From Chryseobacterium sp. (lineage in GTDB: Bacteria; Bacteroidota; Bacteroidia; Flavobacteriales; Weeksellaceae): a DNA stretch of 29,892 nt. Numbering within the stretch: position 1 is the stretch's first letter; every line of letters starts with the position of its first letter. The notes below the pieces were generated by a model. It was not told the DNA's origin, did not search any database, and was given only the letters and a program-made list of their open reading frames with translations. The position numbers were made by a program, and so were the translations under genes. The DNA is taken from the NCBI GenBank assembly GCA_003248755.1, contig QFQW01000042.1, positions 1 to 29,892 on the forward strand, written 5' to 3'. Positions 1 to 7,228 of this stretch are shown here, piece by piece.

Positions 1-17
1 TTGATTAAAACATAATT

Positions 18-314
18 ATGAAAAGATACTACGTTTACATCCTACTATGTACCGACAATACCTATTATACAGGTCTAACAAATGATTTGGAAACACGCTT
101 TCTATATCATCAAAATGGTCAAAACCCTAATTCTTATACCTATACAAGACGACCAGTTGAAATTGTTTACTACACAGAATTTAATGATATCAATCAAGCC
201 ATTGCTTTTGAAAAGCAACTGAAAGGTTGGAGTAGAGCCAAAAAAGAAGCAGTAATTAATAACGAATGGGAAAAACTACCCAATCTTTCAAAGAGAAGGT
301 TCCCGAATCAGTAA
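18..314 (+). CDS. GIY-YIG nuclease family protein
   Basis: A 98-residue single-domain protein of the UPF0213/YhbQ-like GIY-YIG group. The start shows the paired motif YVYIL...YYTGLT (residues 5-21). R27 and E65 sit where this fold has its catalytic arginine and metal-binding glutamate, and the family ending KGWSRAKKEA is at 69-78. Small stand-alone proteins of this type are presumed DNA endonucleases, but their cellular role is poorly known; activity is inferred from the family. Length is normal for the group. It is the first gene in the window and converges on the pyrimidine gene, with a two-way terminator between them. Confidence 0.9.
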   Translation: MKRYYVYILLCTDNTYYTGLTNDLETRFLYHQNGQNPNSYTYTRRPVEIVYYTEFNDINQAIAFEKQLKGWSRAKKEAVINNEWEKLPNLSKRRFPNQ

Positions 315-387
315 TTTTATAAGGAAAAAAATCTGACGATTTTTGAAGTATTTATTTGTCTTCGAGAGCCTCAGACTGACAAGAAAT

Positions 388-423
388 AAAAAACTCTCGC
401 CAAAATTTTGACGAGAGTTTTTA
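388..423. terminator. bidirectional intrinsic terminator
   Basis: Perfect 10-bp stem AAAACTCTCG / CGAGAGTTTT (390-399 with 412-421), with A and T runs on either side, so it can act on both strands. It separates the GIY-YIG gene from the convergent UMP synthase gene. Confidence 0.85.
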
Positions 424-441
424 TATTTTTTATTGTTAAAT

Positions 442-1800
442 TTACAAAGAATCCTGATAAGCTTTCCAGCCCTCATTTTTATAACGCAAAGCCTCTTGTT
501 CCGGTTCATCAGCTTTATAAATTCCTCTTCCAACGATGATAAAATCGGTATTATAATTTTTTATAACATGTTCCGGTGAATTGTATTGTTGCCCTTTATC
601 ATCGCCGGAACTTCCAAGATTCACACCGGGCGTGAAAAGAAGGAGTTGGTCGGGGATTTGATTTTGAGCCACGCAACCGATAATATTTGGGTGATTTTCT
701 ATCACTTTCATTGCTTCTTCACGATAATGAGAATCGGTCAAAGTTCCCTGAGAAGACATTCCTAAAATCGCAACCACACCAACATTTATAAAGCAATCCA
801 GGCTTTTGCTTCCGCCAATCACATGAGAAGTCACAAGGTCTGCCCAGTTTGAAATCTTATAGGTTCCGTAAGAAAATTGCAATTCCTGAGTATTTCCAAT
901 ATCAGCAAATTTTCGGTCTTCCATTAATAAGAAATTATGTTTTGTCGCCAAATCTTTTAGCGGAAGTATGGTTTCATCAGCATCGAAATCATTCAGAATA
1001 TCAATGTGAGTTTTCAGCGCTACAATATGAGGTCCAACAAAATCAGCGAAATCCAATAATTCTTTTGTCGTGATGAAATCAGCCGAAGCAATCAGGTTTG
1101 ACTTTTTTTCAATGGCAATTTCAAGGATTTTCTTAGCGAAAGAATGTTCAGCAACTTCCAGTTTTTGTTCGTAAGACAAACGTTTCTTCTCTTCAAAAAT
1201 AACTTGATTTCCATTCACAAAATCTTGGATTCTTGCCACTTCTTCTTCATCGATATAATTAACTTCTCTCAGGATTTCCACCACTTCAGAAATATTGAAA
1301 AGCGAATGAACTTTATAACCTTTTTCCTCTAGTTTTTCTTTTCCACCTTGTTCTCTGTCCAAAACCACAACGATGTCAGAAACCTTGATTCCTTCATTTT
1401 CAACTTCATCAATCGTCTCAACCAAAGATTTTCCGGATGTGATGACATCTTCTACCAAAAGACAGTTCTGTCCTTTTTCATAAATGCCTTCAATCAGTTT
1501 TTTTGTTCCGTAAGATTTAGCTTCTTTTCTTTTGATAATCAACGGAATGTAACTTTGAAGAGACATTGCAGTTGCCATTGGAAGTGCCGCATAAGGAACA
1601 CCACAGATGATATCAAAATTATCCAAAGGAAGCATTTCCAGAAGATAATTGGCTAGTTTTTTCAGGATTTTTGGGTCAGAAGCCAGTGGACGCAAATCAA
1701 CATAAAACGGGCTCTCAATCCCGCTTTTCAGTGTGAAACGCCCAAACTTGATGATCCCGAGTTTGTAGCACTCGAGGAAGAATTCTTTTTTACTTTCCAT
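442..1800 (-). CDS. bifunctional UMP synthase: orotate phosphoribosyltransferase / OMP decarboxylase fusion
   Basis: A 452-residue protein carrying the last two steps of de novo UMP synthesis in one chain. Residues 1 to about 200 are orotate phosphoribosyltransferase (PyrE), with the PRPP loop LLVEDVITSGKS at 114-125. Residues about 210-452 are OMP decarboxylase. Its active site is of the eukaryotic type: LKTHIDIL (K263, H265, D267), EDRKFADIGNT (294-304, with D295, K297, D300), the loop MSSQGTLT near 348-355 and phosphate-binding R425 in VGRGI. The order and motifs match animal UMP synthase rather than typical separate bacterial PyrE and PyrF. A good sigma-A-type promoter lies just upstream (1821-1850), so it is probably transcribed alone. 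Confidence 0.95.
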   Translation of the reverse strand: MESKKEFFLECYKLGIIKFGRFTLKSGIESPFYVDLRPLASDPKILKKLANYLLEMLPLDNFDIICGVPYAALPMATAMSLQSYIPLIIKRKEAKSYGTKKLIEGIYEKGQNCLLVEDVITSGKSLVETIDEVENEGIKVSDIVVVLDREQGGKEKLEEKGYKVHSLFNISEVVEILREVNYIDEEEVARIQDFVNGNQVIFEEKKRLSYEQKLEVAEHSFAKKILEIAIEKKSNLIASADFITTKELLDFADFVGPHIVALKTHIDILNDFDADETILPLKDLATKHNFLLMEDRKFADIGNTQELQFSYGTYKISNWADLVTSHVIGGSKSLDCFINVGVVAILGMSSQGTLTDSHYREEAMKVIENHPNIIGCVAQNQIPDQLLLFTPGVNLGSSGDDKGQQYNSPEHVIKNYNTDFIIVGRGIYKADEPEQEALRYKNEGWKAYQDSL

Positions 1801-1820
1801 TTACTTTCTTTAGATTTCTA

Positions 1821-1850
1821 CAAATTTAAAGCTATTTTTTAAAACACAAA
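1821..1850 (-). promoter_or_regulatory. Bacteroidota sigma-A promoter for UMP synthase
   Basis: On the reverse strand, TTTG (1847-1850) is followed after 18 bases by TAAATTTG (1821-1828). This matches the Bacteroidota -33/-7 consensus TTTG...TAnnTTTG. The ATG at 1800 lies about 20 bases downstream of the -7 box. Confidence 0.7.
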
Positions 1851-1869
1851 AGCCACAAATTTTTATTCA

Positions 1870-2002
1870 AAACACTTAAGTCTCTTAAGATTTAGTAAAT
1901 ATTGAAAACTAAGTTCACGTTAGAAGAAAATCTTTGATTTTCAAAACTTAATTGCACTAAAATGAACTTTGTCAGGAGTGCCTAATACCAACTTAAGTGT
2001 TT
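1870..2002. repeat. 133-bp nested-palindrome element (MITE- or REP-like)
   Basis: The ends are perfect 12-bp inverted repeats, AAACACTTAAGT (1870-1881) and ACTTAAGTGTTT (1991-2002). Inside lie nested inverted pairs AAGTTCA/TGAACTT (1911-1917, 1963-1969), TTAG/CTAA (1920-1923, 1957-1960) and a central hairpin GAAAATC-TTT-GATTTTC (1926-1942). All pairs share nearly the same centre, so the whole unit can fold on itself. It begins 5 bp past the tag stop codon and codes for nothing evident. Being a dispersed repeat is an inference, since only one copy is in the window. Confidence 0.55.
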
Positions 2003-2007
2003 ATTGT

Positions 2008-2559
2008 TTAAATCTCCTTCCACTTCGGATTAGTAGCAAAAATCTTTTCATTGATTTTACAACTGTCAGAATGTGCACCTTTCAGAAAACCAATGCTCAT
2101 CAAAAACTCGCCAACAATTTCTCCACCTGTGAATCTGAATGTTTTTTTGAACAGTTTTACCCATTCTTCCTTCGTTTTTGGGTGATGATGTTCCAGCCAT
2201 TTTTCAAAAGAACCAAATTCTTTTTTCAGTTCCAAAATGGTTTTTGCATTTTCAATCGCTGCGTTCACTTTTAATTTATTTCGAATAATTCCAGCATCGG
2301 ATAAGAGGCGCTCTCTGTCTTTTTCAGTGTAACCAGCAATTTTTTCGATACTGAAATCATTGTAAGCTTTTCGAAAAGAATCTTCCTTTTTTAGAATCGT
2401 TTCCCAGCTCAATCCTGCCTGATTGATTTCCATAATCAGCCTTCCGAAAAGTTCGTCATCATTATGAATTGGAAAACCGTAATGGTTATCGTGGTAATTT
2501 TTGTGCAATGCTTTTCTTTCTTCAGGCTGCATTGTTTCTATGGCTGCGCAATATGACAT
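2008..2559 (-). CDS. tag: DNA-3-methyladenine glycosylase I
   Basis: A 183-residue cytosolic base-excision repair enzyme that removes 3-methyladenine from alkylated DNA. The Tag signature is clear: C4 near the start, YHDNHYG at 22-28, MEINQAGLSW at 43-52. The zinc-binding set C4, H23, H163 and C167 (GAHSDSC) is present, and Y22, E44 and W52 sit at the base-pocket positions known from E. coli Tag. Length is normal. It follows the MazG-like gene on the same strand after 42 bp, and the pair may be cotranscribed. The gap is almost entirely a 7-bp tandem repeat. Confidence 0.95.
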   Translation of the reverse strand: MSYCAAIETMQPEERKALHKNYHDNHYGFPIHNDDELFGRLIMEINQAGLSWETILKKEDSFRKAYNDFSIEKIAGYTEKDRERLLSDAGIIRNKLKVNAAIENAKTILELKKEFGSFEKWLEHHHPKTKEEWVKLFKKTFRFTGGEIVGEFLMSIGFLKGAHSDSCKINEKIFATNPKWKEI

Positions 2560-2566
2560 TTTTTAA

Positions 2567-2601
2567 TAGATGTTAGATGTTAGACTTTAGATATTAGATT
2601 T
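2567..2601. repeat. five tandem heptamers upstream of tag
   Basis: Five adjacent 7-bp units on the plus strand: TAGATGT, TAGATGT, TAGACTT, TAGATAT, TAGATTT. They fill 35 of the 42 bases between the MazG-like gene and tag, in the leader and ribosome-binding zone of tag. On the tag coding strand the unit reads ACATCTA. The same unit in the same relative orientation precedes the DUF1697 gene (17508-17533). Confidence 0.8.
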
Positions 2602-2919
2602 TTAAAATAATTTCTCAGTTTTAGAAAGGAATTTTTCCATCGCTTCTTTGATATCAATATCCATTCTATCAGATAAATTAATTATCCACCAGATTGATTC
2701 TGCTAATTTATGTTCTAATTCTACATCCGAATTTGCCTTTGACCAAGTTTTTTCGTGAGACATCGTATTTCTGCCGACTAAACCTGCATCGGATAAAAAC
2801 CCCAAAGCATCTTGTTCTATCGTCCAAACTTTACCGTTTTGCTTCAGTTCTAGTTCGTGATATAATTTGCGGATATTGATTGACCTTTTTATGATTTCGT
2901 CAAAATTATCATTTGTCAT
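2602..2919 (-). CDS. MazG-like nucleotide pyrophosphohydrolase family protein
   Basis: A 105-residue all-helical protein. The layout matches short MazG-like proteins: an N-terminal helix YHELELKQNGKVWT (20-33), a middle segment DALGFLSDAG (37-46) and a C-terminal block with HKLAESIWW (70-78) and DIDIKEAM. The usual activity is hydrolysis of NTPs to NMP and pyrophosphate with metal held by acidic ExxE and ExxD motifs. Here the HELAD-type motif reads HKLAE, and the first acidic motif has aspartates, so the metal site looks altered. Activity is therefore uncertain. It is first in an apparent two-gene unit with tag and diverges from the serine hydrolase gene. Confidence 0.7.
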   Translation of the reverse strand: MTNDNFDEIIKRSINIRKLYHELELKQNGKVWTIEQDALGFLSDAGLVGRNTMSHEKTWSKANSDVELEHKLAESIWWIINLSDRMDIDIKEAMEKFLSKTEKLF

Positions 2920-2938
2920 CTTTAATATTTATTTGAGA

Positions 2939-2946
2939 CAAAAGTA
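2939..2946 (-). promoter_or_regulatory. candidate -7 element for MazG-like gene and tag
   Basis: The reverse strand reads TACTTTTG, a full match to TAnnTTTG, 20 bases before the ATG at 2919. No convincing TTTG is seen at -33, so only the -7 element is claimed. Confidence 0.4.
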
Positions 2947-3014
2947 CAAAGTAAATGTGTGCTTATAAGTTACTTTTTGTCAAAATCCTTATCTTCGTAA
3001 AAAGCTTTTTCAAA

Positions 3015-4550
3015 ATGAACAAAACATTATCTTTTTACTTTTTCCTTTTCTCTTTAGTCTTTTTTAATGCTCAGATTGAAGAAAAAAAACTGGACGAGCT
3101 CATTCAGAATTCTTTGAAAACCTTTGATGTTCCTGGGATGTCAGTTGGAATAGTGAAAGACGGAAAACTGATTTATGCTAAAGGTTTTGGTGTTCGTTCG
3201 CTGAAAAATAATCAGCCGATGGATGATAACACATTGGTAGGAATTGCATCTAATAGTAAAGGTTTCACTTGTACAGCTTTGGCAATCCTAGCCGATGAAG
3301 GCAAAATAAATTGGGACGATAAAGTCAGCAAATATATTCCTGAATTTCAAATGGCTGACCCTTATGTTTCTCAGAATGTGACGATAAAAGACTTAATCAC
3401 ACACAGAGCGGGATTAGGATTGGGACAAGGTGATTTGATGTTTTTTCCCGAAGGTGGAAATTTAACTGTGAGTGATATTGTTCATAATGTGAGATTCCTT
3501 AAACCAGAAAATCCTTTTCGTACGACTTTGGATTATAATAATATAATGTTCATTGTAGCCGGTGAAGTGATTCATAGAGTTTCCGGTTTGCAATGGGCAG
3601 ATTTTATCGAGCAGAGAATTATGAAACCTGTTGGGATGACAGCGAGTTTTGGGTCTTATAATCGTGCAAAAAATTCACAAAATATCATCGATGCCCACGC
3701 TCCGGTTGATGGAAAAGCAATCGCTGTTCCTCACGATTGGAATGAAACAGCGAATGCGGCAGGCGGAATTATGAGTAACATCCAGGATATGACAACTTGG
3801 GCCAATTTCCTTCTGAATGGATTTGTGACCAAAGACGGGAAACGTCTGGTTTCTGAGAAAAACGCTCACGAATTATGGAGTCTTCAAATTCCGGATAAAG
3901 TTGGATTGACTTCGCCTTACGATACGCATTTTTATGGTTACGGGTTAGGCTGGTTTTTGAGCGATGTGAAAGGTCACTTGCAAGTCCAGCATTCTGGAGG
4001 TTTGATAGGAACTGTGACACATTTTACACTGATTCCTGATTTGAAACTGGGAATTGTAGTTTTGACGAATCAACAATCTGGCGCAGCTTTCTCGACGATT
4101 ACCAACTCTGTTAAAGATGCTTATCTAGGAGTTGAAAATAGGGATTGGCTGAAGCTTTATGGCGACAGAAATAAGAAGAATGAAGAAACCTTCGCAAAAC
4201 AGAAGAAAGAAGTTTACGATAAAGCTTCGAAGTTCAAATCTGATTTGAAAGACGACCAGTTCATCGGCTGGTACAAAGATGATTGGTTCGGAATTGTGGA
4301 GGTTTCCAAACAAGGCAAAGGTTACAGGATTATCTCTAAATCTTCTCCAAGACTGAAAGGTGATTTGATTCCATATTCCGCAAATTCCTTTATTGCGAAA
4401 TGGGACGACAGAAGTTATGATGCGGATGCATTTTTTACATTGAATTTTGATGAGAATGGAAAAGCCATTTCTGCGAAAATGAAATCTATCTCTGATGTGA
4501 CGGATTTTAGTTTTGATTTTGAGGATTTGGATTTGAGGAAGATTAATTAG
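3015..4550 (+). CDS. secreted serine hydrolase, class C beta-lactamase family with C-terminal DUF3471-like domain
   Basis: A 511-residue exported protein of the beta-lactamase/D-Ala-D-Ala carboxypeptidase fold (MEROPS S12). The start at 3015 is chosen because it begins directly with a signal peptide (MNKTLSFYFF...FFNAQ); an upstream ATG at 2955 would add 20 residues in front. Catalytic motifs are SNSK at 79-82 (SxxK), YNN at 174-176 (YxN) and HSGG at 326-329, equivalent to KTG. The last roughly 120 residues fit a DUF3471-like beta domain. Such proteins are usually peptidases or esterases rather than resistance enzymes. Substrate unknown. It heads a tightly spaced forward run ending with the LysM-SGNH hydrolase, so cell-wall work is plausible. 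Confidence 0.85.
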   Translation: MNKTLSFYFFLFSLVFFNAQIEEKKLDELIQNSLKTFDVPGMSVGIVKDGKLIYAKGFGVRSLKNNQPMDDNTLVGIASNSKGFTCTALAILADEGKINWDDKVSKYIPEFQMADPYVSQNVTIKDLITHRAGLGLGQGDLMFFPEGGNLTVSDIVHNVRFLKPENPFRTTLDYNNIMFIVAGEVIHRVSGLQWADFIEQRIMKPVGMTASFGSYNRAKNSQNIIDAHAPVDGKAIAVPHDWNETANAAGGIMSNIQDMTTWANFLLNGFVTKDGKRLVSEKNAHELWSLQIPDKVGLTSPYDTHFYGYGLGWFLSDVKGHLQVQHSGGLIGTVTHFTLIPDLKLGIVVLTNQQSGAAFSTITNSVKDAYLGVENRDWLKLYGDRNKKNEETFAKQKKEVYDKASKFKSDLKDDQFIGWYKDDWFGIVEVSKQGKGYRIISKSSPRLKGDLIPYSANSFIAKWDDRSYDADAFFTLNFDENGKAISAKMKSISDVTDFSFDFEDLDLRKIN

Positions 4551-4573
4551 GATTAATTTTCAATCTCATTAGA

Positions 4574-5152
4574 ATGCTAAGAAAGTTCCCAATACAATTT
4601 ATTTCAGTTTTAATTTTATTTCTACTAATAAATACATCTTATTATTGGGAAGGAGAATTTGGATTTCTGTCATTTCTAATATTTATTATTCTTTTTATTT
4701 GGTTTTGTATTTTGTCAATCGAATTGATAAGACAGGTTTATATTTCTTCCGAAAATAGATTTAATGATAAACTTAGAAACTATTTGATTGGATTTATGAT
4801 TTTGTGTTTGACATTAATCATCATAAAACCGACAGGAATTATAAATTTCGATAAACTTGAAGGAGAAAATTTATTTTTTGCCCAAGCAGAAGGAGCTGCA
4901 AATTGTACTTCAACGTTGAAGATAAAAAAAGACAATAACAAGTTTAGTTATGAAAGTATTTGTTTTGGAATTGAGAAAACAAAAGGCACTTATAAAATAA
5001 TTGATAGAATAATATACTTCGACGATTACGACAAACGAAAGTTTAATTTCATTTATGGGAAAATTGATAAAAACAAGGGTTTTATAGCTTTGTACAGAAG
5101 TAAGAATGATTCTAATCCTTTCCAAATTCCAATCATAGAAAAACAAAAATGA
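4574..5152 (+). CDS. unknown membrane protein
   Basis: A 192-residue protein that I do not recognise. Three hydrophobic segments lie in the first half (roughly residues 6-23, 30-52 and 68-86). A polar C-terminal half, rich in lysine and aromatic residues, probably faces the periplasm and is beta-rich. The gene is visibly more AT-rich than its neighbours. It sits 23 bp after the serine hydrolase and 9 bp before the dioxygenase, so it is probably cotranscribed. The start at 4574 is the only suitable ATG at the reading-frame opening. Confidence 0.75.
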   Translation: MLRKFPIQFISVLILFLLINTSYYWEGEFGFLSFLIFIILFIWFCILSIELIRQVYISSENRFNDKLRNYLIGFMILCLTLIIIKPTGIINFDKLEGENLFFAQAEGAANCTSTLKIKKDNNKFSYESICFGIEKTKGTYKIIDRIIYFDDYDKRKFNFIYGKIDKNKGFIALYRSKNDSNPFQIPIIEKQK

Positions 5153-5161
5153 TTTCTTTTA

Positions 5162-5878
5162 ATGCAACAATTACAAAAACATAAAACCGAAATCTCCGAA
5201 AAAGGATTCACAATCATCAATAACATTTTTTTTGAGAAAGAAATTAATCAAATCATTAATATAATTGAATCTATCGATACTTCAAAAGAGACAGTCAGAA
5301 AGTCTGAAGACCTTTTTGCGATAAGACAATTTTTGAAAGAAGTTCCAGAAAGTCATCAATTCATTTTTAATGATAATATCAAGAAAATCATTAATGAAAT
5401 TTTTGGTAACGATTATTTTGCCGTGAAAAGTATCTATTTTGATAAACCTGAGAAATCCAATTGGTACGTTTCTTATCATCAGGATTTGACGATTTCTGTT
5501 GATAAAAAAGTAGATTTGGAAGGTTTTGGACCTTGGACAACGAAACAGAATCAATTTGCAGTTCAGCCTCCGATTGATTATTTGAAAAATATATTTACGA
5601 TTAGAATTCATCTTGATGATACAGATGAGAATAATGGTGCTTTGAAAGTGGTTCCGAATTCTCACAGCAAAGAAATCTACCGACCGGAAACTATTGATTG
5701 GAATATTGAAACAGAAGAAATCTGCTCTGTGAACAAAGGTGGAGTAATGATTATGAAACCTCTTATTCTACACGGCTCCAACAGAACAGTCAATAACAAA
5801 AAACGAAGAGTCATTCATATAGAATTTTCTAACCTCGAACTTCCGAATGTACTGAATTGGTCCGAGAGAATGAATTAA
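5162..5878 (+). CDS. phytanoyl-CoA dioxygenase family (PhyH) Fe(II)/2-oxoglutarate oxygenase
   Basis: A 238-residue soluble oxygenase of the PhyH family, which hydroxylates small molecules using O2 and 2-oxoglutarate. The iron triad is visible: H106 and D108 in YHQDLT, and H204 in LILHGSNRT. R215 or R216 in the following strand is the likely 2-oxoglutarate carboxylate anchor. The double-stranded beta-helix core ends with RVIHIEF. The substrate cannot be told; PhyH relatives act on lipids, amino acids, osmolytes and secondary metabolites. It lies 9 bp after the unknown membrane protein and 15 bp before the LysM-SGNH gene. Confidence 0.9.
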   Translation: MQQLQKHKTEISEKGFTIINNIFFEKEINQIINIIESIDTSKETVRKSEDLFAIRQFLKEVPESHQFIFNDNIKKIINEIFGNDYFAVKSIYFDKPEKSNWYVSYHQDLTISVDKKVDLEGFGPWTTKQNQFAVQPPIDYLKNIFTIRIHLDDTDENNGALKVVPNSHSKEIYRPETIDWNIETEEICSVNKGGVMIMKPLILHGSNRTVNNKKRRVIHIEFSNLELPNVLNWSERMN

Positions 5879-5893
5879 TCCAACATCCTGACA

Positions 5894-7228
5894 ATGCAAA
5901 ATTCCATCAAGATCATAACAGCAATTTTTACCTGCGTAATAAGTGTTGCCGGATTTTCCCAACATATTGAAAATGCAGAAAAACTTCGGATGTTTACAGA
6001 TAAACTGAAGTCGGATCAATCAGTAACTAATATTCTATTTCTGGGCGATTCGCATATCCAGTCGGGATGGATTACCGATGTTTTGAGAAAGAAATTTCAA
6101 TCCCGATATGGTAACGCGGGACGAGGTCTGGTTTTTCCATATTCCATTGCCAATTCTAACGGAGAACAGGATTATACTTCGGTTTCCAATCAGGCTTGGG
6201 TCACATTCCGTTCGGTCTATGATCAGGATATTTATCGGGAGATTGGTGCTTTGGGCTTTGTGATGGGCAATCGGAAAGATTCTTTTATAGAGATTGATTT
6301 TAATGATGATTCGGCAGTTTTTGACCGGGTTAAAATCTTTGGAAGCGAAACAATGAATGGCGATCCGTTCAGGATTTATGAATCGGAAATACCATTGAGC
6401 CAATTTGTAAAGAAGAAAAAAGAAATAGTGAATTATGTGGTGGAAGAAGGCGAAACCTATCCGGAACTGGCTGCGAAATTCAATACTATCACAACCCGAT
6501 TGCTGCAGTTGAATGGAGAATCGATAAAGAATCCAAAAGCAGGGCAGAAAATAAAGGCCGAGCAAGTGACTCCGGAATATAATGCGGATTTCGAATCCAA
6601 ACTCAAATTAATTGGAACCGGCACTTATACCCGCGATGAAACTGTTTTTAACTTTCCAAAGCTGACAAAACAATTTGTTCTTCGAACTGATGCTGCAAAA
6701 GGAAACGTGCTTTACGGGTTTCAGTTTTTGAATAGTCAAGCCAAAAAAGGTGTGGTGCTGAACAGTGTGGGCATCAATGGTGCTACTTATACAGATTATC
6801 TGAAATATCCTGTTCAGGTCAAGGAACTAAAGAATACAAATCCCGATTTGCTGATTGTCTCACTGGGAACCAATGAAGCGCTGAGTGCCATCAGTAAAGA
6901 AAACTTCCAGGCCAGCATCAAAAATCTCATTGATGCTTTCCGCAGTTCCAATCCCAATCTGCCAGTATTATTGATTGCTCCCACTGATAACAACTTGAAG
7001 CCTGACAAAACTAAAACAATCGTAACCTGGATACAGGAAGCAGCAACCATTAATAATGCTGCTTTCCTTGACCAATATGAAGCTACAGGTGGACGAGGTT
7101 ACTTCCAAAAAGCACTCCTAAGAAAAGTGGCCAGCGGCGATGGCGTTCATTTTCAGAAAGAAGGTTATGTTGAGCAGGGCGAGCTGATTTGGAAGGCTTT
7201 CGAAAATTCTAAAATTGCAGATAGATAG
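5894..7228 (+). CDS. periplasmic SGNH/GDSL hydrolase with internal LysM domain
   Basis: A 444-residue exported esterase-type protein. An N-terminal signal peptide (to about residue 22) is followed by the SGNH blocks: block I LGDSH (50-54, Ser53), block II GINGATY (293-299), block III GTNEA (325-329) and the terminal dyad D416-H419 in DGVHF. Between blocks I and II lies a LysM peptidoglycan-binding module (about 180-222: YVVEEGETYPEL ... NPKAGQKI). The LysM points to peptidoglycan as substrate or anchor. The likely activity is adding or removing O-acyl groups on cell-wall sugars, by analogy with PatB and Ape1. Its 3' end overlaps that of the MBOAT gene by 20 bp in opposite orientation. Confidence 0.85.
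   Translation: MQNSIKIITAIFTCVISVAGFSQHIENAEKLRMFTDKLKSDQSVTNILFLGDSHIQSGWITDVLRKKFQSRYGNAGRGLVFPYSIANSNGEQDYTSVSNQAWVTFRSVYDQDIYREIGALGFVMGNRKDSFIEIDFNDDSAVFDRVKIFGSETMNGDPFRIYESEIPLSQFVKKKKEIVNYVVEEGETYPELAAKFNTITTRLLQLNGESIKNPKAGQKIKAEQVTPEYNADFESKLKLIGTGTYTRDETVFNFPKLTKQFVLRTDAAKGNVLYGFQFLNSQAKKGVVLNSVGINGATYTDYLKYPVQVKELKNTNPDLLIVSLGTNEALSAISKENFQASIKNLIDAFRSSNPNLPVLLIAPTDNNLKPDKTKTIVTWIQEAATINNAAFLDQYEATGGRGYFQKALLRKVASGDGVHFQKEGYVEQGELIWKAFENSKIADR

Noticed and set aside
3015..4550. Antibiotic-resistance class C beta-lactamase
   Set aside because: The fold and SxxK/YxN motifs fit, but HSGG replaces KTG and a C-terminal DUF3471-like domain is present, as in general serine hydrolases and peptidases. 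No AmpR-type regulator is next to it.
5282..5665. Long reverse-strand open frames opposite the dioxygenase and other genes
   Set aside because: They are shadows of strongly supported genes, with no domain, signal or leader of their own.
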